A DNA stretch of 64,000 nt from Mesostigma viride (GCA_009746045.1 RPFO01000106.1:2283211-2347210); one strand, 5' to 3'. Shown: positions 24,201 through 41,439, counted from the stretch's first letter. The notes: generated from the letters alone by a model not told the origin. Numbers and translations are program-made.

Positions 24201-24248
24201 CGCAGCTAGGCATGCGCCATTACCCGGTTTGCAAACTAGGGACGTCAT
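18250..24248 (-). CDS. CPX1: coproporphyrinogen III oxidase, plastid type (6 exons, 3' end missing)
   Basis: Exons on the minus strand: 24248-23957, 23499-23399, 22477-22340, 20157-20106, 19536-19366, 18480-18250. All are AG/GT and phase-compatible, giving 328 aa so far. The enzyme performs the oxygen-dependent decarboxylation of coproporphyrinogen III in heme and chlorophyll synthesis. Residues 1-55 are basic and Ser/Arg-rich, a likely plastid transit peptide. Family landmarks: ITRVLEGGDLLEKAAANVTV, FGGGADLTPYYLFEEDA, the signature KETCDKYFYIPARKEYRG plus TGGIFFD at 224-248, and RRGRYLEFNLLYDRG. The signature normally has His-Arg where this protein has Ala235-Arg, an unusual change. The last 30-40 residues (typically after ESIMVS) were not found between 14.5 and 18.2 kb, so the gene may be truncated or its last exon unrecognised. 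Confidence 0.87.
18535..18995. repeat. minisatellite, 32-bp unit, about 14 copies
   Basis: The unit is CAAGGTGGTGAGCGGGAATA plus CAAAGTGAATAG, alternating between GAGCGGG and GACCGAG versions. It lies in CPOX intron 5, ending about 55 bp before the exon 6 acceptor in transcript orientation. The long minus-strand open frame through it is an artefact of the repeat. Confidence 0.92.
19150..19208 (+). mobile_element. LINE family B 3' tail fragment
   Basis: It contains GGCATGCCCATGCGCATGAC and ATGCAAGTACTTACTTACTT, matching the end of the element at 16420. It lies in CPOX intron 5. Confidence 0.6.
21385..22313. repeat. minisatellite, 23-bp unit, about 40 copies
   Basis: The unit is TACCTCCTGGTGTCATATGC plus AAC, with few variants (CACATGC, GCAAGCACC). 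It is open in several frames because 23-bp units cycle the frame; none is a gene. It starts only about 26 bp beyond the CPOX exon 3 donor in transcript orientation. Confidence 0.95.
22466..23015 (-). repeat. degenerate copies of the CPOX exon 3 start within intron 2
   Basis: The true exon 3 begins at 22477 (minus strand) with GCCATGAACGCACGCAACGC. Similar starts occur near 22720 (GCCATGAATGCAAGGAACGC) and 23005 (GCCATGAGCGCAAGGAATGC), with a weaker one near 22625. They look like local duplications of an acceptor plus exon head. Confidence 0.55.
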
Positions 24249-24759
24249 CGGAAAAGCAAATAAATTTCAAACAAATAGAAAAAAGAGATATTAGCTATGT
24301 ATCAGGGGCAGTTTCGATCGGAAGCCTTCTACGTTAGCATTAATTGTTCGGTATAGCGCCCTGGATTGCGCGGCCATATCCTCCCGAACCAGCCACAGCG
24401 TGCACAGCGGTCTCCTTTTGCCAGTTTTACCATGAGGCACGTGACGTACGCCAGATCGGCAGTTCATTGCCTGTCTTCGACGGACACGTGGCAAAAAGGT
24501 TTATCTATGGCTGATCGCTGCTGATGGCGTGCCGAGTGCAATCATGTACAACCGTCAGGTCGATCCGGGATCCATGCCCCTGCGCGGCTAGCGCTAGAAA
24601 TACCAGCAACAATCCTGCAACATTATACATAATGTTGAACCCGCGCGGCGATTTGCTCCATCATCCCTGCAAATAAACCGGCTTTCTAGATAGGCCAGTG
24701 CATGTAAGGTCACGAGGTGCATTGCGAATTGCGTCGTCGGCACTTTCGGAGGCAATAAT
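24249..24759. other. intergenic region between divergent CPOX and methyltransferase genes
   Basis: 511 bp between the two ATG codons, presumed to hold both promoters. I see no clear TATA box or coding. Confidence 0.45.
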
Positions 24760-30738
<5,979 letters not shown>

Positions 30739-31345
30739 GAAATCGTTGAAAGCTTGAGACATGGACAGCTGGGGTGTGCATGCCCGTGTCAGTGCTTTAG
30801 GTATACTGAAACCGTCTCTGCTATTTGTTTTACCAGATACCACGTACAACTGAACCACGGTGCTCCTGGCACCCCCATGTGATCAGGACCACTTGTTGGG
30901 GCACTACATGGAGCTGCTCATAGAGAAGTGCTTACAAGTGCGTATTCAACGAACGTGCGATGAACCGGCTGCATGGAAAGTGTTTCGCGATGTAGTGTGC
31001 CGTTTATATTCGAATATCGTGCACCAATTTTTTCTATCAACAAGCATATTGTTTCACTTATATGAGCAGCACTCTTGGTCAACTTCGTGGGCTGAATTAA
31101 AGCTATATGATACTCGATGGTAAATGAAATATCCTGTTGCGGTGTCCTGGTGGTGATGAAGGTGGACATTTAACCTCTCCTAGACACCACTATTAATGCA
31201 TTTGTGCGATTAATTAATTAAGTAGCTTCCATCATCATTCCGTCATCATTCCGTCATCGCGACTAGGAGAAGTGCACCACCCTTATGCTGGCATCTGCCA
31301 CCCCTATAGTGACCCTATAGTGACCGCGGCCTAGGATGGGTCTCA

Positions 31346-31376
31346 CCCTAAGCCCTAAACCCTAAAACCCTAAACC
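31346..31376. repeat. interstitial telomere-type repeat (CCCTAAA)
   Basis: CCCTAAGCCCTAAACCCTAA followed by AACCCTAAACC, about four plant/green-algal type units. It is too short and too internal to be a telomere. Confidence 0.7.
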
Positions 31377-31490
31377 ACTTGCAAAAACAGAAGTGCCCCC
31401 CTGCCACCACTGCTCACCAGGTTGTGACATTTAGGCTGGCATCTGTCACCACCCCGGCAGTTGTGATGGTGTGTTGGGGGTGTGACAAGG

Positions 31491-31977
31491 ATGGCGAAAA
31501 ATTGCACGTACTTACTCTTAAGAAAAGAACGCCCAATTTTTCGCCACCCTGCCACCCCTTGGCGCGGGTCATAGGAGGTGTTTGTCAAGGTGTGACAAGG
31601 ATGGCGAAAAATTGCACGTACTTACTCTTATATAAAGAACGCCCAATTTTTCGCCACCCTGCCACCCCTTGGCGCGGGTCATAGGAGGTGTTTGTCAAGG
31701 TGTGACAAGGATGGCGAAAAATTGCACGTACTTACTCTTATATAAAGAACGCCCAATTTTTCGCCACCCTGCCACCCCTTGGCGCGGGTCATAGGAGGTG
31801 TTTGTCAAGGTGTGAGAGTGATGGCGAAAAATTGCACGTACTTACTCTTATATAAAGAACGCCCAATTTTTCGCCACCTTCCCCCACTGGCCGGCGCTGA
31901 GGTGGCGTGGGTTGTTGGATGTGGCGAAAAATTGCACGTACTTACTCTTAAGAAAAGACCGCCCAATTTTTCGCCAT
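31491..31977. repeat. array of five 55-bp hairpins in a 110-bp tandem repeat
   Basis: Perfect 13-bp arms TGGCGAAAAATTG and CAATTTTTCGCCA flank a 29-bp loop. Hairpins lie at 31492-31546, 31602-31656, 31712-31766, 31822-31876 and 31922-31976. The spacers of the first four are near identical; the fifth has a different spacer (100-bp step). The array ends about 330 bp from the first virus-like gene. The rest of 30739-32303 shows no gene. Confidence 0.85.
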
Positions 31978-32303
31978 GGCCTCGCAGGGTGAGGGAGCCG
32001 GCGAGGGCCGCGCGGCGGGGTGTGCAGAGTGTCATTTTATTACTCTGTGTAACCTCTGGAAACTCAGACGACCTATGCAAGAATCCATACGACCTGCGTC
32101 GATGCATGAGAGGTTTACTCTACTTTTTTAAACCCGCAGTTAGAACTGCAATTCGAGACGAAATGAAAAATGTTTTCAGCATATATTGACGCGTTTTATA
32201 CTGCATAAACGAATTCATTAAAAAATATAACACGTTTACATTCGTTATCAGCTCGACAAGAGCGAAATGGCAAGCTCGTTGCCGTCGTCAACAAGACGAC
32301 AAT

Positions 32304-32876
32304 CTACTCCTTGTCCTTGGAGTGTCCAGTCAGGCTCTTCACGTACGAGGCGGAGTTCTTCTTGTCGCCATGGCCGTGGGAGCTTGACGCTCCCTCGCGG
32401 CTCCTCTTCCTGCCATTGGAAGTGGCGGTCTTTGCGTCCTCGAAAACCTTCTTTGCCTCCTCCCATGCCTTGTAGAGCGCAATGGGGGAAATGCCTGGCT
32501 GGCGCTTGGACTTGGAGAAGCCATTGAGGAAATCGTCAACCATCTTAACGCACCCGTCGGCTTGGTCGAGGCGAATCCACTCGCAGCGGTCCTCGACCTT
32601 CCTCGGCTTTGCCGCATTCTTCTCGTAGACCCACTCGACGCAAATTTTCGGCGTCTTGCGGTCGACATCGTCATATCCGGCGTCGTGAATCTTGAAGACC
32701 TCGCAGGTAGGTCCGGTGCCTCCAACAGCACCTTCGTTTCCGGAAAGAAGGGAGACCTTGTGCGTCAGGTGTGCGAGCTGGTCAGATATCTTTGTCTGGC
32801 CGTCCTCGAGACCATCGAGGATTTTTCCAAGCATTGCCAACGCTTTCTCGCAAGGCCCTGCGTTTCGGGAAGCCAT
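32304..32876 (-). CDS. virus-like protein of unknown function, 190 aa
   Basis: I chose the internal start beginning MASRNAGPCEKALAMLGKIL; an upstream ATG would add a low-quality 33-residue extension. The N-terminal 45 residues are helical (probable short coiled coil). The middle has CEVFKIHDAGYDD and ICVEWVYEKN. The C-terminus is basic and Ser-rich with GRKRSR, a possible nuclear-localisation or DNA-binding tail. It is the last gene of the leftward cluster. No family recognised. Confidence 0.6.
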   Translation of the reverse strand: MASRNAGPCEKALAMLGKILDGLEDGQTKISDQLAHLTHKVSLLSGNEGAVGGTGPTCEVFKIHDAGYDDVDRKTPKICVEWVYEKNAAKPRKVEDRCEWIRLDQADGCVKMVDDFLNGFSKSKRQPGISPIALYKAWEEAKKVFEDAKTATSNGRKRSREGASSSHGHGDKKNSASYVKSLTGHSKDKE

Positions 32877-33026
32877 GGCTACCGGCAGAGAGCTTGGCAA
32901 CGTGAGATGCGTGACTTGCACGTGATTTTGCCTATTTGTGCACAATGTGCCAAGGTCCGTTACGTCTGCTGGCACGGCCTGGACAGGACGCGAAGGTGGC
33001 TGGACTTGTACAAGTGTCGAACTTGG

Positions 33027-33230
33027 CTAAATTTCGGAGCGATGCAAGTCTAAGGTGGCCTCTACCACGTGGCGAGTTCTGGGACGTGAATTTAGGTAAA
33101 AAGACTCGTAAGCGTGCGAGTAATCAACTGGGTCACTTGTCAAGCGCCTGAACGAAGATTCTAGAGTGTCCACGAGAGTGAATTTTCCGAAGCAACCACC
33201 CATATATATTTCGTAGAAATTACTTGCCAT
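33027..33230 (-). CDS. small virus-like protein, 67 aa
   Basis: It starts MASNFYEIYMGGCFGKFTLV and its ATG overlaps the stop of the upstream gene by 11 bp. The same 11-bp overlap is seen between the penton-like and amphipathic genes, which supports it as real. It fills most of the 343-bp gap to the next gene. Function unknown. Confidence 0.5.
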   Translation of the reverse strand: MASNFYEIYMGGCFGKFTLVDTLESSFRRLTSDPVDYSHAYESFYLNSRPRTRHVVEATLDLHRSEI

Positions 33231-33729
33231 GACAATTGCACTTGTTGAACCCGCGAATCTTTTCAAAACGTAGGATGCATACAAAACCACCCGTCTGCAC
33301 CGGTGGGAATTGAGTCTCGTTTCCGTCAAGTCTGTCAATGTACGACGCTCCTACCGTAATATGTCCTCCGTTTCTGAACAGGTGTGGGTTCTTTAGGTTA
33401 AAAAATGCGTGTTCGTTGATCATGGCGTAAGAAAGGATGTCCCCGTCTGTTCCACCCATGACAGTCTCGTTGCATAAAACAATGCAATCCTGTTGGTTAT
33501 GCTCACCACCGGAGAAACTCGGGGAAACAAGCCCGACAATAGCACGGTCCTCATCAACAGGCACTGCGTCAACGTAGGCATAATGCACACCACCGCGCCA
33601 TGTACTGTCAATGATGGGCGCCCTCGGGTCTGGTTTGATTCTAAATTGACGTAACCCGGTGGTGGAGTCAATCACGTTTTCAGAGGCCTTGGAATCTAGC
33701 ACTATTTGATAATAAGTTGGGTATTCCAT
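33220..33729 (-). CDS. virus-like protein of unknown function, 169 aa
   Basis: It starts MEYPTYYQIVLDSKASENVI; a longer reading adds 21 unlikely residues. Beta-rich composition, with ILSYAMINEHAFFNLKNPHL and a C-terminal NKCNCHGK. It is possibly a small virion jelly-roll or cement protein judging by position next to fibre and capsid genes, but no homology is recognised. Confidence 0.55.
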   Translation of the reverse strand: MEYPTYYQIVLDSKASENVIDSTTGLRQFRIKPDPRAPIIDSTWRGGVHYAYVDAVPVDEDRAIVGLVSPSFSGGEHNQQDCIVLCNETVMGGTDGDILSYAMINEHAFFNLKNPHLFRNGGHITVGASYIDRLDGNETQFPPVQTGGFVCILRFEKIRGFNKCNCHGK

Positions 33730-33761
33730 TGCTTTATTACAAATTATACGAGATAATATTT

Positions 33762-35268
33762 CTACGCTGGGATGGCGGCGGGAGTGCCCCACTTGGCAAC
33801 AAGATACCCGCGGATCCGTTCAAGTTCCGCTGACGTCTTGGCTGTGTTGTAGATAAGGATCTCGCCGATCCACCCGTCAAAGGCACGACTCGCGTTGGAT
33901 GAGTCTCCTCCAATAGAGAGATTTCCTGAACCAGTTGTAGGGTCCGATCCGATTCTGTTATAACCAGCTCTTCCGTCGAAGCGGGTGAAAAGTGCGTTTG
34001 TACTGCTGTTGCATGAAATCGCCATGACGTGTGCCTTGTTGTCAAAGAACTGAGCCCTGGTGCTCACGGTTTCGTATACAGTACCGGGAGCGAATAGGAG
34101 AACGGTCTGTACCTCTGACTGATAAGACATGAGATAACCATTGCCATCCGTCGATCCAAGCATATAACCTCTAATACCCGTATAACCCCCTATTTCTGGA
34201 TACGTTGCAGTCGTTAGCTGTTTGGCGACTAGGAGGATGCTCGCACTGACCCCAATCGCGCTCCAGAAATTGCTCACGGACGCTAACAAGCCAGACCGCG
34301 AGTTGATAAAGCGGAGGGACCGTTTCGAGTTAAGCTCCGCCGCATCCAGCGTAGGACACTTGGTGGAAGTGGCCTGTGTCACGTGGTACCCATTCGGTCC
34401 CTTGTCTTTCACGCGCATCACGTGCCGTGTTTTGCTGGGTTGTGCCCGACGCGTCGCTGAACACCGTGGCGCTGTCTGACGGGTCGTACCACGCAAACAA
34501 CGCTGGGTCTGTTGCCGGGTTGTAATAGTACGTGAATGACAGCGTGTTGGATGATGCATTTCCAAGCCCTGACGTTGCGCCCGTCACGGCGCCCGCGCCC
34601 ACGCTTACCGTCGTCGTGAAGTCCGACATGGTAGTGGTCACATCGAATGTGTACGTGGCACCGCTTCCCAGCAAGTTGGACACGGTTCCGTTGGTCACGG
34701 CGATGTCGCCCAACGTGAACCCAGTGACCGATGTGCTAAAAGTGGCCTTGATCGGATAAACAGCACCCGTCGGAGTTCCGGACGCAAGAGTCACCGACGG
34801 ATTTGCCGAGTACGTGAACGACAGTGTGTTAGATGCCCGGCCGCGTTGGCGTTCCCTGTCGATGCGTCCACAACAGCGCCCGCGCCAACGCTAACGTTTG
34901 TGGTAGAATTGGCGATGGTTGGCGTCACTTGGAAGGCGTACGACGCCCCACTTCCGGTCAGGTTGGCGGCGGTCCCGTTGGTCACGGTGATATCGCCCAA
35001 CGCGAACCCCGTCACCGACCTGCTGAACGTGGCTGTCACGTCCACGGGTGATGAGGATGGCGTCAAGCCCGCGGTCGTCGCGAGGGTTACCGTTGGAGGT
35101 GGCGAATACGTGAAGACTAACGGAGTTGCTGCGGTGTTGCCGGTTCCTAGCACGCTGCTTGCTGCGTTCCCTCCAACAGTGACTGTTGTCAGTGAATAAG
35201 CTACAGCTGGAGTCACAGAGAATGTGTAAGAGGCGCCGCTACCCGTTAAACCAGATGCAGTACCATTT
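33762..35268 (-). pseudogene. Ig-like/LamG fibre protein, 3' part (broken)
   Basis: Continues from 46263-46446 across the 11-kb insertion. It reads two bacterial-type Ig-like repeats (FSRSVTGFALGDITVTNGT and FSTSVTGFTLGDIAVTNGT), then a concanavalin/LamG-type domain: ALFAWYDPSDSATVFSDASG near its start and FDGWIGEILIYNTAKTSAEL near its end. Such proteins decorate phage and PLV virions and may bind host glycans. Two frameshifts break it, near 34833 (consistent with one missing G in GGGG) and near 34405. Confidence 0.7.
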
Positions 35269-35319
35269 CACTATACTTTTCGTCCGAGGGTAGTAAAAAG
35301 GATCCGAGGCGTAAATTTT

Positions 35320-35565
35320 CCAGGTAAATAGGTGTACGTTTATTCCAAATATGGCCAGGATAAGCCCAGCCCACTTGAGATCTTTCATGACCTCATGGGC
35401 AAAAACAGGATCTTTACCCACATGCCCAATGACAACCCCTTAGAAGTCCAGTGGCTTCCGTGGTCTAGTAAGGCTCCGTTTTAGCCACTGACATCTTGAT
35501 ACCCTAGGCTTAGCAGGGATTAACTACTGGCTATATTTGGAATAAACGTACACCTATTTACCTGG
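35320..35565. mobile_element. 246-bp nested inverted-repeat element (MITE-like)
   Basis: Terminal inverted repeats of 33 bp, starting CCAGGTAAATAGGTGTACGT, extend to about 38 bp with one mismatch. Both sides carry the 16-bp direct repeat ATCCGAGGCGTAAATT, part of the host element's terminal repeat, so it inserted into the larger element's left end after that element formed. Confidence 0.75.
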
Positions 35566-36080
35566 ATCCGAGGCGTAAATTACGAGGTCTTATCTTACTA
35601 CCTAGATCCGAGGCGTGAGATCCAACGCCGTAATCACTACTACCTATCATCCTACGTAGTAATTTTACTAGCCGTAAGTAAGAGTAACGTTACGACTGCA
35701 CATCTTTGGTAGTACATTACCGACAGAGTAAATTACCGCGACGGGTCTTGGTTGGTAATCTACCACCTGTAGATTAGGTGCCAGTGATCCGATGCTGTAA
35801 GATACGTTTCAGTAAGTTACTTCGGGGATCTACAGTGCCGTAAGCGGAACCGCCCACACACTTCGGGGATCTTTGCCTGTACACGGCCAGATGGATAATT
35901 ATATTGTAATGGAGAAGTGGGAGAACGTGCGTGTCTATTAGCAAATGCAGCGAAATATAAAAATGTAGTTATCAGCCTTTTTCGCCTATTCAGCAGTTGT
36001 CGTTGTCGGCCGTTGTCAGTAAGCGGCTATAGATTATGTGTGCTGGGGCCGGTGAAAAGACGCTAGCAAAGTTCGTCTGA

Positions 36081-38507
36081 ATGGCGTCCAATAGAGGGGA
36101 TTTTATTGTTAGTGGATTGTTGGACGAGGAGAAGGCGAGGTTGCTGGCGGAGAATGCGAAAGAGCAGAGGGAAGCAGCGGAAGCCGTGCGTGGAAGATGA
36201 GGTAACGGGATGGAGTGTGGGCCCTGGCTTCTGGTTATGAAATGATGGCGGTTGCAGGCCAGCCGTGCTCGCTGGTAATGGGTGCGTGGTGTTGAAATCC
36301 AAGTTCTGCGCGTATTCTGTTTTTTGGTCAATGATTGAAGGGATGTCGCCTTGTTTTATTTTTGTGCATCTGCGTCCCGTCGTGACTGCCTCGTCATGGA
36401 CGCCCAGGGGTAGAAGTTCGAACGAGGGAATGATTTTTCAAACGCCTGGATATGTTATGATAGTACGAATAAATGGTAATGGGTAGAGGCGGCCAAAATT
36501 TTGTTGGAAGTGTGCCAACGCCGCACATACGACTTGAACAACCCTAGGTATCTTAGGAAAAGGAAACACGGATACGTCGGAGTGGAGGAAGAGGAAGACG
36601 ATGACGATGGTGAAGACGGAGAGGTTTACAATGGAGGCCTTGAGAATGGGGAGACATTGAAGCAGGAGAGCAGGGTAGCGGTGAGTGGCCCGTCATGAAT
36701 TACATTGTGGTTGCAGTTGTTAGCGAGGCGTGTTGATTGCTTCTTGCCGCGGGTAATCGCTAGCGTGCATAACCTTCTTTTTTCAACAGGTGTTCTGGTG
36801 CATTGACTGCCGCAAAGCAATTCATGGGACTGATTATGTGCCTATCATGCCGTTTGGGAATCATACATTGCCAACATTTCGTGTTTAGAAGGCGCGCCTT
36901 CAGAAGCATATTCAGCACCGCACGAGCCAGGTGCTGAAGGCGTGCTTGGAGAGGAAGGGGTATAAAGTGCGCATGACCGCATCGAAGAAGAAGAAGCAGC
37001 AGGAATCGGGCAAGACCATGATAACCGAGCCAGGATTGGCTTTCGTGCATGCAGTACATGGTGCGGCGCAGGCAGTGAATGCTGCATCGATTGCAGCGGT
37101 GCAGCCTGTGGCCATGGCGGTGCAGGGCGCGGGTCCTGAAGTGTGGGCGTTGGCGAAGCAGATTCACGATGCTGTCATGGCCACGTTGTGAAGCCAAGGA
37201 ATGGGTGTTGGTTCCAGTCAGGTGCCTCGCCCGGAGGAAGCTTTTCTGCTGTAAGCAGAGGTGCGGCATCAAGCATTTGCAATCGCCATGAGAGCAGTGG
37301 AGATGTCAGCGGCATGAAGCATTTGCAATCGCCATGAGAGCAGTGGAGATGTCTGCGGCATTGGGAGATCTGCAGACAATTGCAGGAGGACATTGTGCGG
37401 TACGCTTGTAGGGTGTAAGCTGTGTTGTTCCGCTCGCTAATGGACATGTGCCCCTGTAACCTCTTCCAGGCTAGTATCTGCTATCCACCTCTTCAGGCTT
37501 GAAAAGTAAATTGCTGTACGGTTCACAATTGGCATGGCTTGACATGCACGCGTCCTTGACTGTGGTCTGCATGGGTTTGGGGTTTAGCGGTTTACATCAG
37601 ACTCTGCTGTGTATCTGCTTAATCAGCCGACGTGTCACATGGGGACAGCAACGGCGCTGGGATGCAGCCCGGTGTGAATGCGAGTAAGGTACGCGCTGGC
37701 ATGCATGGCGGATGGGGCGTGGAAGCCACGACCCACGTTTTTGTGTGTGCACGGGGGGCTAGGGGGCAAGTCGTTGTGTTGCTGCCATCCATATGGCCAT
37801 GGATATGCGGGAAGCTTTCCCTGTACCCATACTTAATGATGCATGGACTGGTTGTGACAGCCAAGGGTTTAGCTGTCGTGGGTTTGCTGAGTGATCATGG
37901 CAGTCTGCTAGGCTGGTGCTAGAACAGCCATAGCGCGGTTACTGCTATGTCTTGCCCGTGCTAACTGATGCTGCAGCCATGCGTGGAGCGCGAATCGTCC
38001 CGTGAGGAGAAGGAGGAGGCGGGGCCGGTGCACCCATGGGCAGGGCCGGAGAAGAAGGACGCGGAGCACCCAGTGTGGGAGAAGGAGAAGGCGGGGAAGC
38101 ACTGAAGCTCCACCCCATGTCAGGCCTCTAGTATAGGTGCCAGTTAACTAAACCCATGCACGTGCAGGTTGTAGCTCAGAATGTATTTAAAATCATATGC
38201 CCCTTTTCAGGTATATGTGTAACAGTGACTCCCAACGGATATATGTTCCTAATTTATTAAATTCTTACTGAATAATTGTTGTCTTTATGAACCCATGAAG
38301 AGCAAAGCCCGGTGGGGAGTACATGTAACGCATTACCACGAGAAGGGGTCCCCACACCGCATTTCTTCGCTCTCTGTTCCTATGCAGAACAAGAAGAGGT
38401 GGAAGACCAATGTCCCGGCTCACACGCCAGCCCATGTGGGTAAGCCCCCTCCCCCAAAGCGGAAGGGGCGCTTTGGGGAGAAGTGTAGTGAGGATTTTGT
38501 AGACTAG
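36081..38507 (+). pseudogene. remnant of a multi-exon gene of unknown function inside the 11-kb element
   Basis: Likely exons: 36081-36200 (coiled helix LLDEEKARLLAENAKEQREA, ending in TGA just before a donor), about 36490-36680 (RTYDLNNPRYLRKRKHGYVG then an acidic run), 36790-37191 (starts VFWCIDCRKAIHGTDYVPIM, in-frame TAG at 36886, then QKHIQHRTSQVLKACLERKG), 37977-38105 (Glu/Lys-rich, own stop) and 38388-38507 (Lys/Pro-rich, ends KCSEDFVD). The CxxC...H...H spacing in the third exon might be a zinc finger. The internal stop and several stop-ended exons suggest a decayed or captured gene. Confidence 0.35.
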
Positions 38508-38639
38508 ATAGCTTAGAGTTAGCTTATTTCGATGTTGCGGCTTGACCCACCTCTACCCATTCAGCAAGGAATATGCATGTGCTGCATGATCTCCCAACGG
38601 AGGCATGTTATAATTTTATTTGATTCTTTAATGTAGTGT

Positions 38640-38757
38640 CTTGGGGCATGATGCAGATGAGATTTGTAACTTCCGTGTAATTATGTTTCTAAAGAGATTA
38701 GCATAGTACTCTAAACATGCCCATGCGCATGACACGCAAGTACTAACTTACTTACAC
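38640..38757 (+). mobile_element. LINE family B 3' tail
   Basis: It matches 16300-16420 from GATGCAGATGAGATTTG through AGATTAGCATAGTACTC to CGCATGACACGCAAGTACTA and a (CTTA)n tail. It directly follows the gene remnant at 38507. Confidence 0.65.
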
Positions 38758-38966
38758 CAGACCTGGCAATAAACAAGCATTGATGGGATGGACCCAGCGA
38801 TACATAATGGGCGTGCATGCGTAAAAAATATACACTATGCATGGCCCAATGGGCATGCATTCAAATAATTACAAATGAAGGCCGCCATGAGAGCACTGAA
38901 GCTAAACCAGACCGGGCCACAATTAACCCTCCAGCACCAAAGTTCCACTGCATCATGTAAGACAAG

Positions 38967-40003
38967 CCATCCATCCATCCATCCATCCATCCATCCATCC
39001 ATCCATCCATCCATCCATCCATCCATCCATCCATCCATCCATCCATCCATCCATCCATCCATCCATCCATCCATCCATCCATCCATCCATCCATCCATCC
39101 ATCCATCCATCCATCCATCCATCCATCCATCCATCCATCCATCCATCCATCCATCCATCCATCCATCCATCCATCCATCCATCCATCCATCCATCCATCC
39201 ATCCATCCATCCATCCATCCATCCATCCATCCATCCATCCATCCATCCATCCATCCATCCATCCATCCATCCATCCATCCATCCATCCATCCATCCATCC
39301 ATCCATCCATCCATCCATCCATCCATCCATCCATCCATCCATCCATCCATCCATCCATCCATCCATCCATCCATCCATCCATCCATCCATCCATCCATCC
39401 ATCCATCCATCCATCCATCCATCCATCCATCCATCCATCCATCCATCCATCCATCCATCCATCCATCCATCCATCCATCCATCCATCCATCCATCCATCC
39501 ATCCATCCATCCATCCATCCATCCATCCATCCATCCATCCATCCATCCATCCATCCATCCATCCATCCATCCATCCATCCATCCATCCATCCATCCATCC
39601 ATCCATCCATCCATCCATCCATCCATCCATCCATCCATCCATCCATCCATCCATCCATCCATCCATCCATCCATCCATCCATCCATCCATCCATCCATCC
39701 ATCCATCCATCCATCCATCCATCCATCCATCCATCCATCCATCCATCCATCCATCCATCCATCCATCCATCCATCCATCCATCCATCCATCCATCCATCC
39801 ATCCATCCATCCATCCATCCATCCATCCATCCATCCATCCATCCATCCATCCATCCATCCATCCATCCATCCATCCATCCATCCATCCATCCATCCATCC
39901 ATCCATCCATCCATCCATCCATCCATCCATCCATCCATCCATCCATCCATCCATCCATCCATCCATCCATCCATCCATCCATCCATCCATCCATCCATCC
40001 ATC
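38967..40003. repeat. perfect (ATCC)n microsatellite, about 1,037 bp
   Basis: About 259 uninterrupted tetranucleotide units. Frames reading SIHP or WMDG repeats on either strand are artefacts. The lack of interruptions suggests recent expansion, and the assembled length may not be exact. Confidence 0.98.
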
Positions 40004-40224
40004 GGGGTATAGTCCTAGTACAGCCATGCTACGTCCTGGCTATGATGAGATTACTTGCCCACGCTCCTAGTGTTATGCCATGCTCACATGAGTCTTATTG
40101 CACCCACAGATTGCCGGATCGTTAGCGTGTCCGTTTAGCTAGCGTTCCCGAATGCAGCTGTGGCATGCCTTAGGCATGAAGGAGAGTGGGGGTCTCTGCC
40201 CTTTCTCCTGTTGTGCACACACAG

Positions 40225-40378
40225 GCATTAAAAGCACTTCGGTGCTCCGTGACTCCCCAACGGGAGCACGTGTTTAAATAATTAATTAATGAATGAATCG
40301 GGGTTAACTAATGCTCCTTGACTCCCTAATGGGGGCATGAGTTTAATAAATGAATTAAGTAGTTAGTTAATAAATCAG
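40225..40378 (+). mobile_element. LINE family A 3' end, two tandem tail copies
   Basis: GTGACTCCCCAACGGGAGCA with an ATTA tail, followed by a diverged second copy (TTGACTCCCTAATGGGGGCA), both matching 15605-15662. Confidence 0.6.
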
Positions 40379-41439
40379 GTTGATTCAGATGAGGTCCCTG
40401 CTGGTTCCTTGTGGACTGGCCAGCCAGGGAGATATCTTCTTACATGGTCAGGCCCTTGCCGACCATGTAACAACCTGTTAGGCGACGCAGTGGCCAACAT
40501 TGGACATACCGCCATATGTTTGTCTCCGCGATATGATTTTAGCTGACATGCAGAGCACAGACACTGTTGGCGTCATCCGCTCAACCCCTCTTATTCATAC
40601 ATGGGACCTCGGATATGTAGGATTAGTAGCGTTGCCCAGGCGGACATTGTCAAAGACTACGACCCCCCAGTTGTGGGTCCTAGGAAATTTAACAAGCATG
40701 ATTGTCTCCTTGTTGATAGGCATTAATTCATCCTTGATGATAGGCATTGCTTGCGTGCAAGATTAGCTCGAGGCCCATATTTTAGACTACTAGCTGAGCT
40801 GTGGACATACATGTAGTTATTGACGTCTTGACGGATATTGACGTCTTGGGGGACTTCCACTATATCTTCTTTGGGGAATTCAGAGATCCCGGTCCCCCAA
40901 CATGGACATGAGACTAATTAAAATCAATTAATCAATGTCATGAATAGAGCGCGTTCATGACGTTCAGTCATGAACAGAGCCCTAACCTTAAACACATAAG
41001 AAAACAATTATGGCGGGCCATGTGACCAATGTAAGAAGCTTAGCCCCCAAACATATTGTTGTCTCACGTAATGAATCACTTGCTGATCAACAAATCGATG
41101 GTTATCTCATAGGCACAATGTACCTCTGACCATCATTGCTGGCCCATGCATGCATGCACCAATGGCAGCCTACATGACACATACATCGCTTATTTGCCAT
41201 GTAAAAAATGCGACAAAGTGTCCATATAGGTACTCATAGATTAGCACAAATTCCTTAGCACGATGTGGACAACTTTACTTAACGGTGAAAGCCTGTCTCG
41301 CCCTTATTGCCTTGAGGGTTCCCGGCGATAGGTCCTGTCTGTTGGTCGACATTTTTCTTTTGCAGCTGGCCATCGTCGGTAGGTATGAATGATCTCGATG
41401 CTAGCAATTACGATGATGATACCCGAGGTAGTCTATACC

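Noticed and set aside
31346-31376. Chromosome end
   Set aside because: Only about four imperfect units with unique sequence on both sides; interstitial, not a telomere.
38835-40125. Several frames of about 350-416 residues reading WMDG or SIHP repeats on both strands
   Set aside because: They are translations of the perfect (ATCC)n microsatellite and carry no protein signal.
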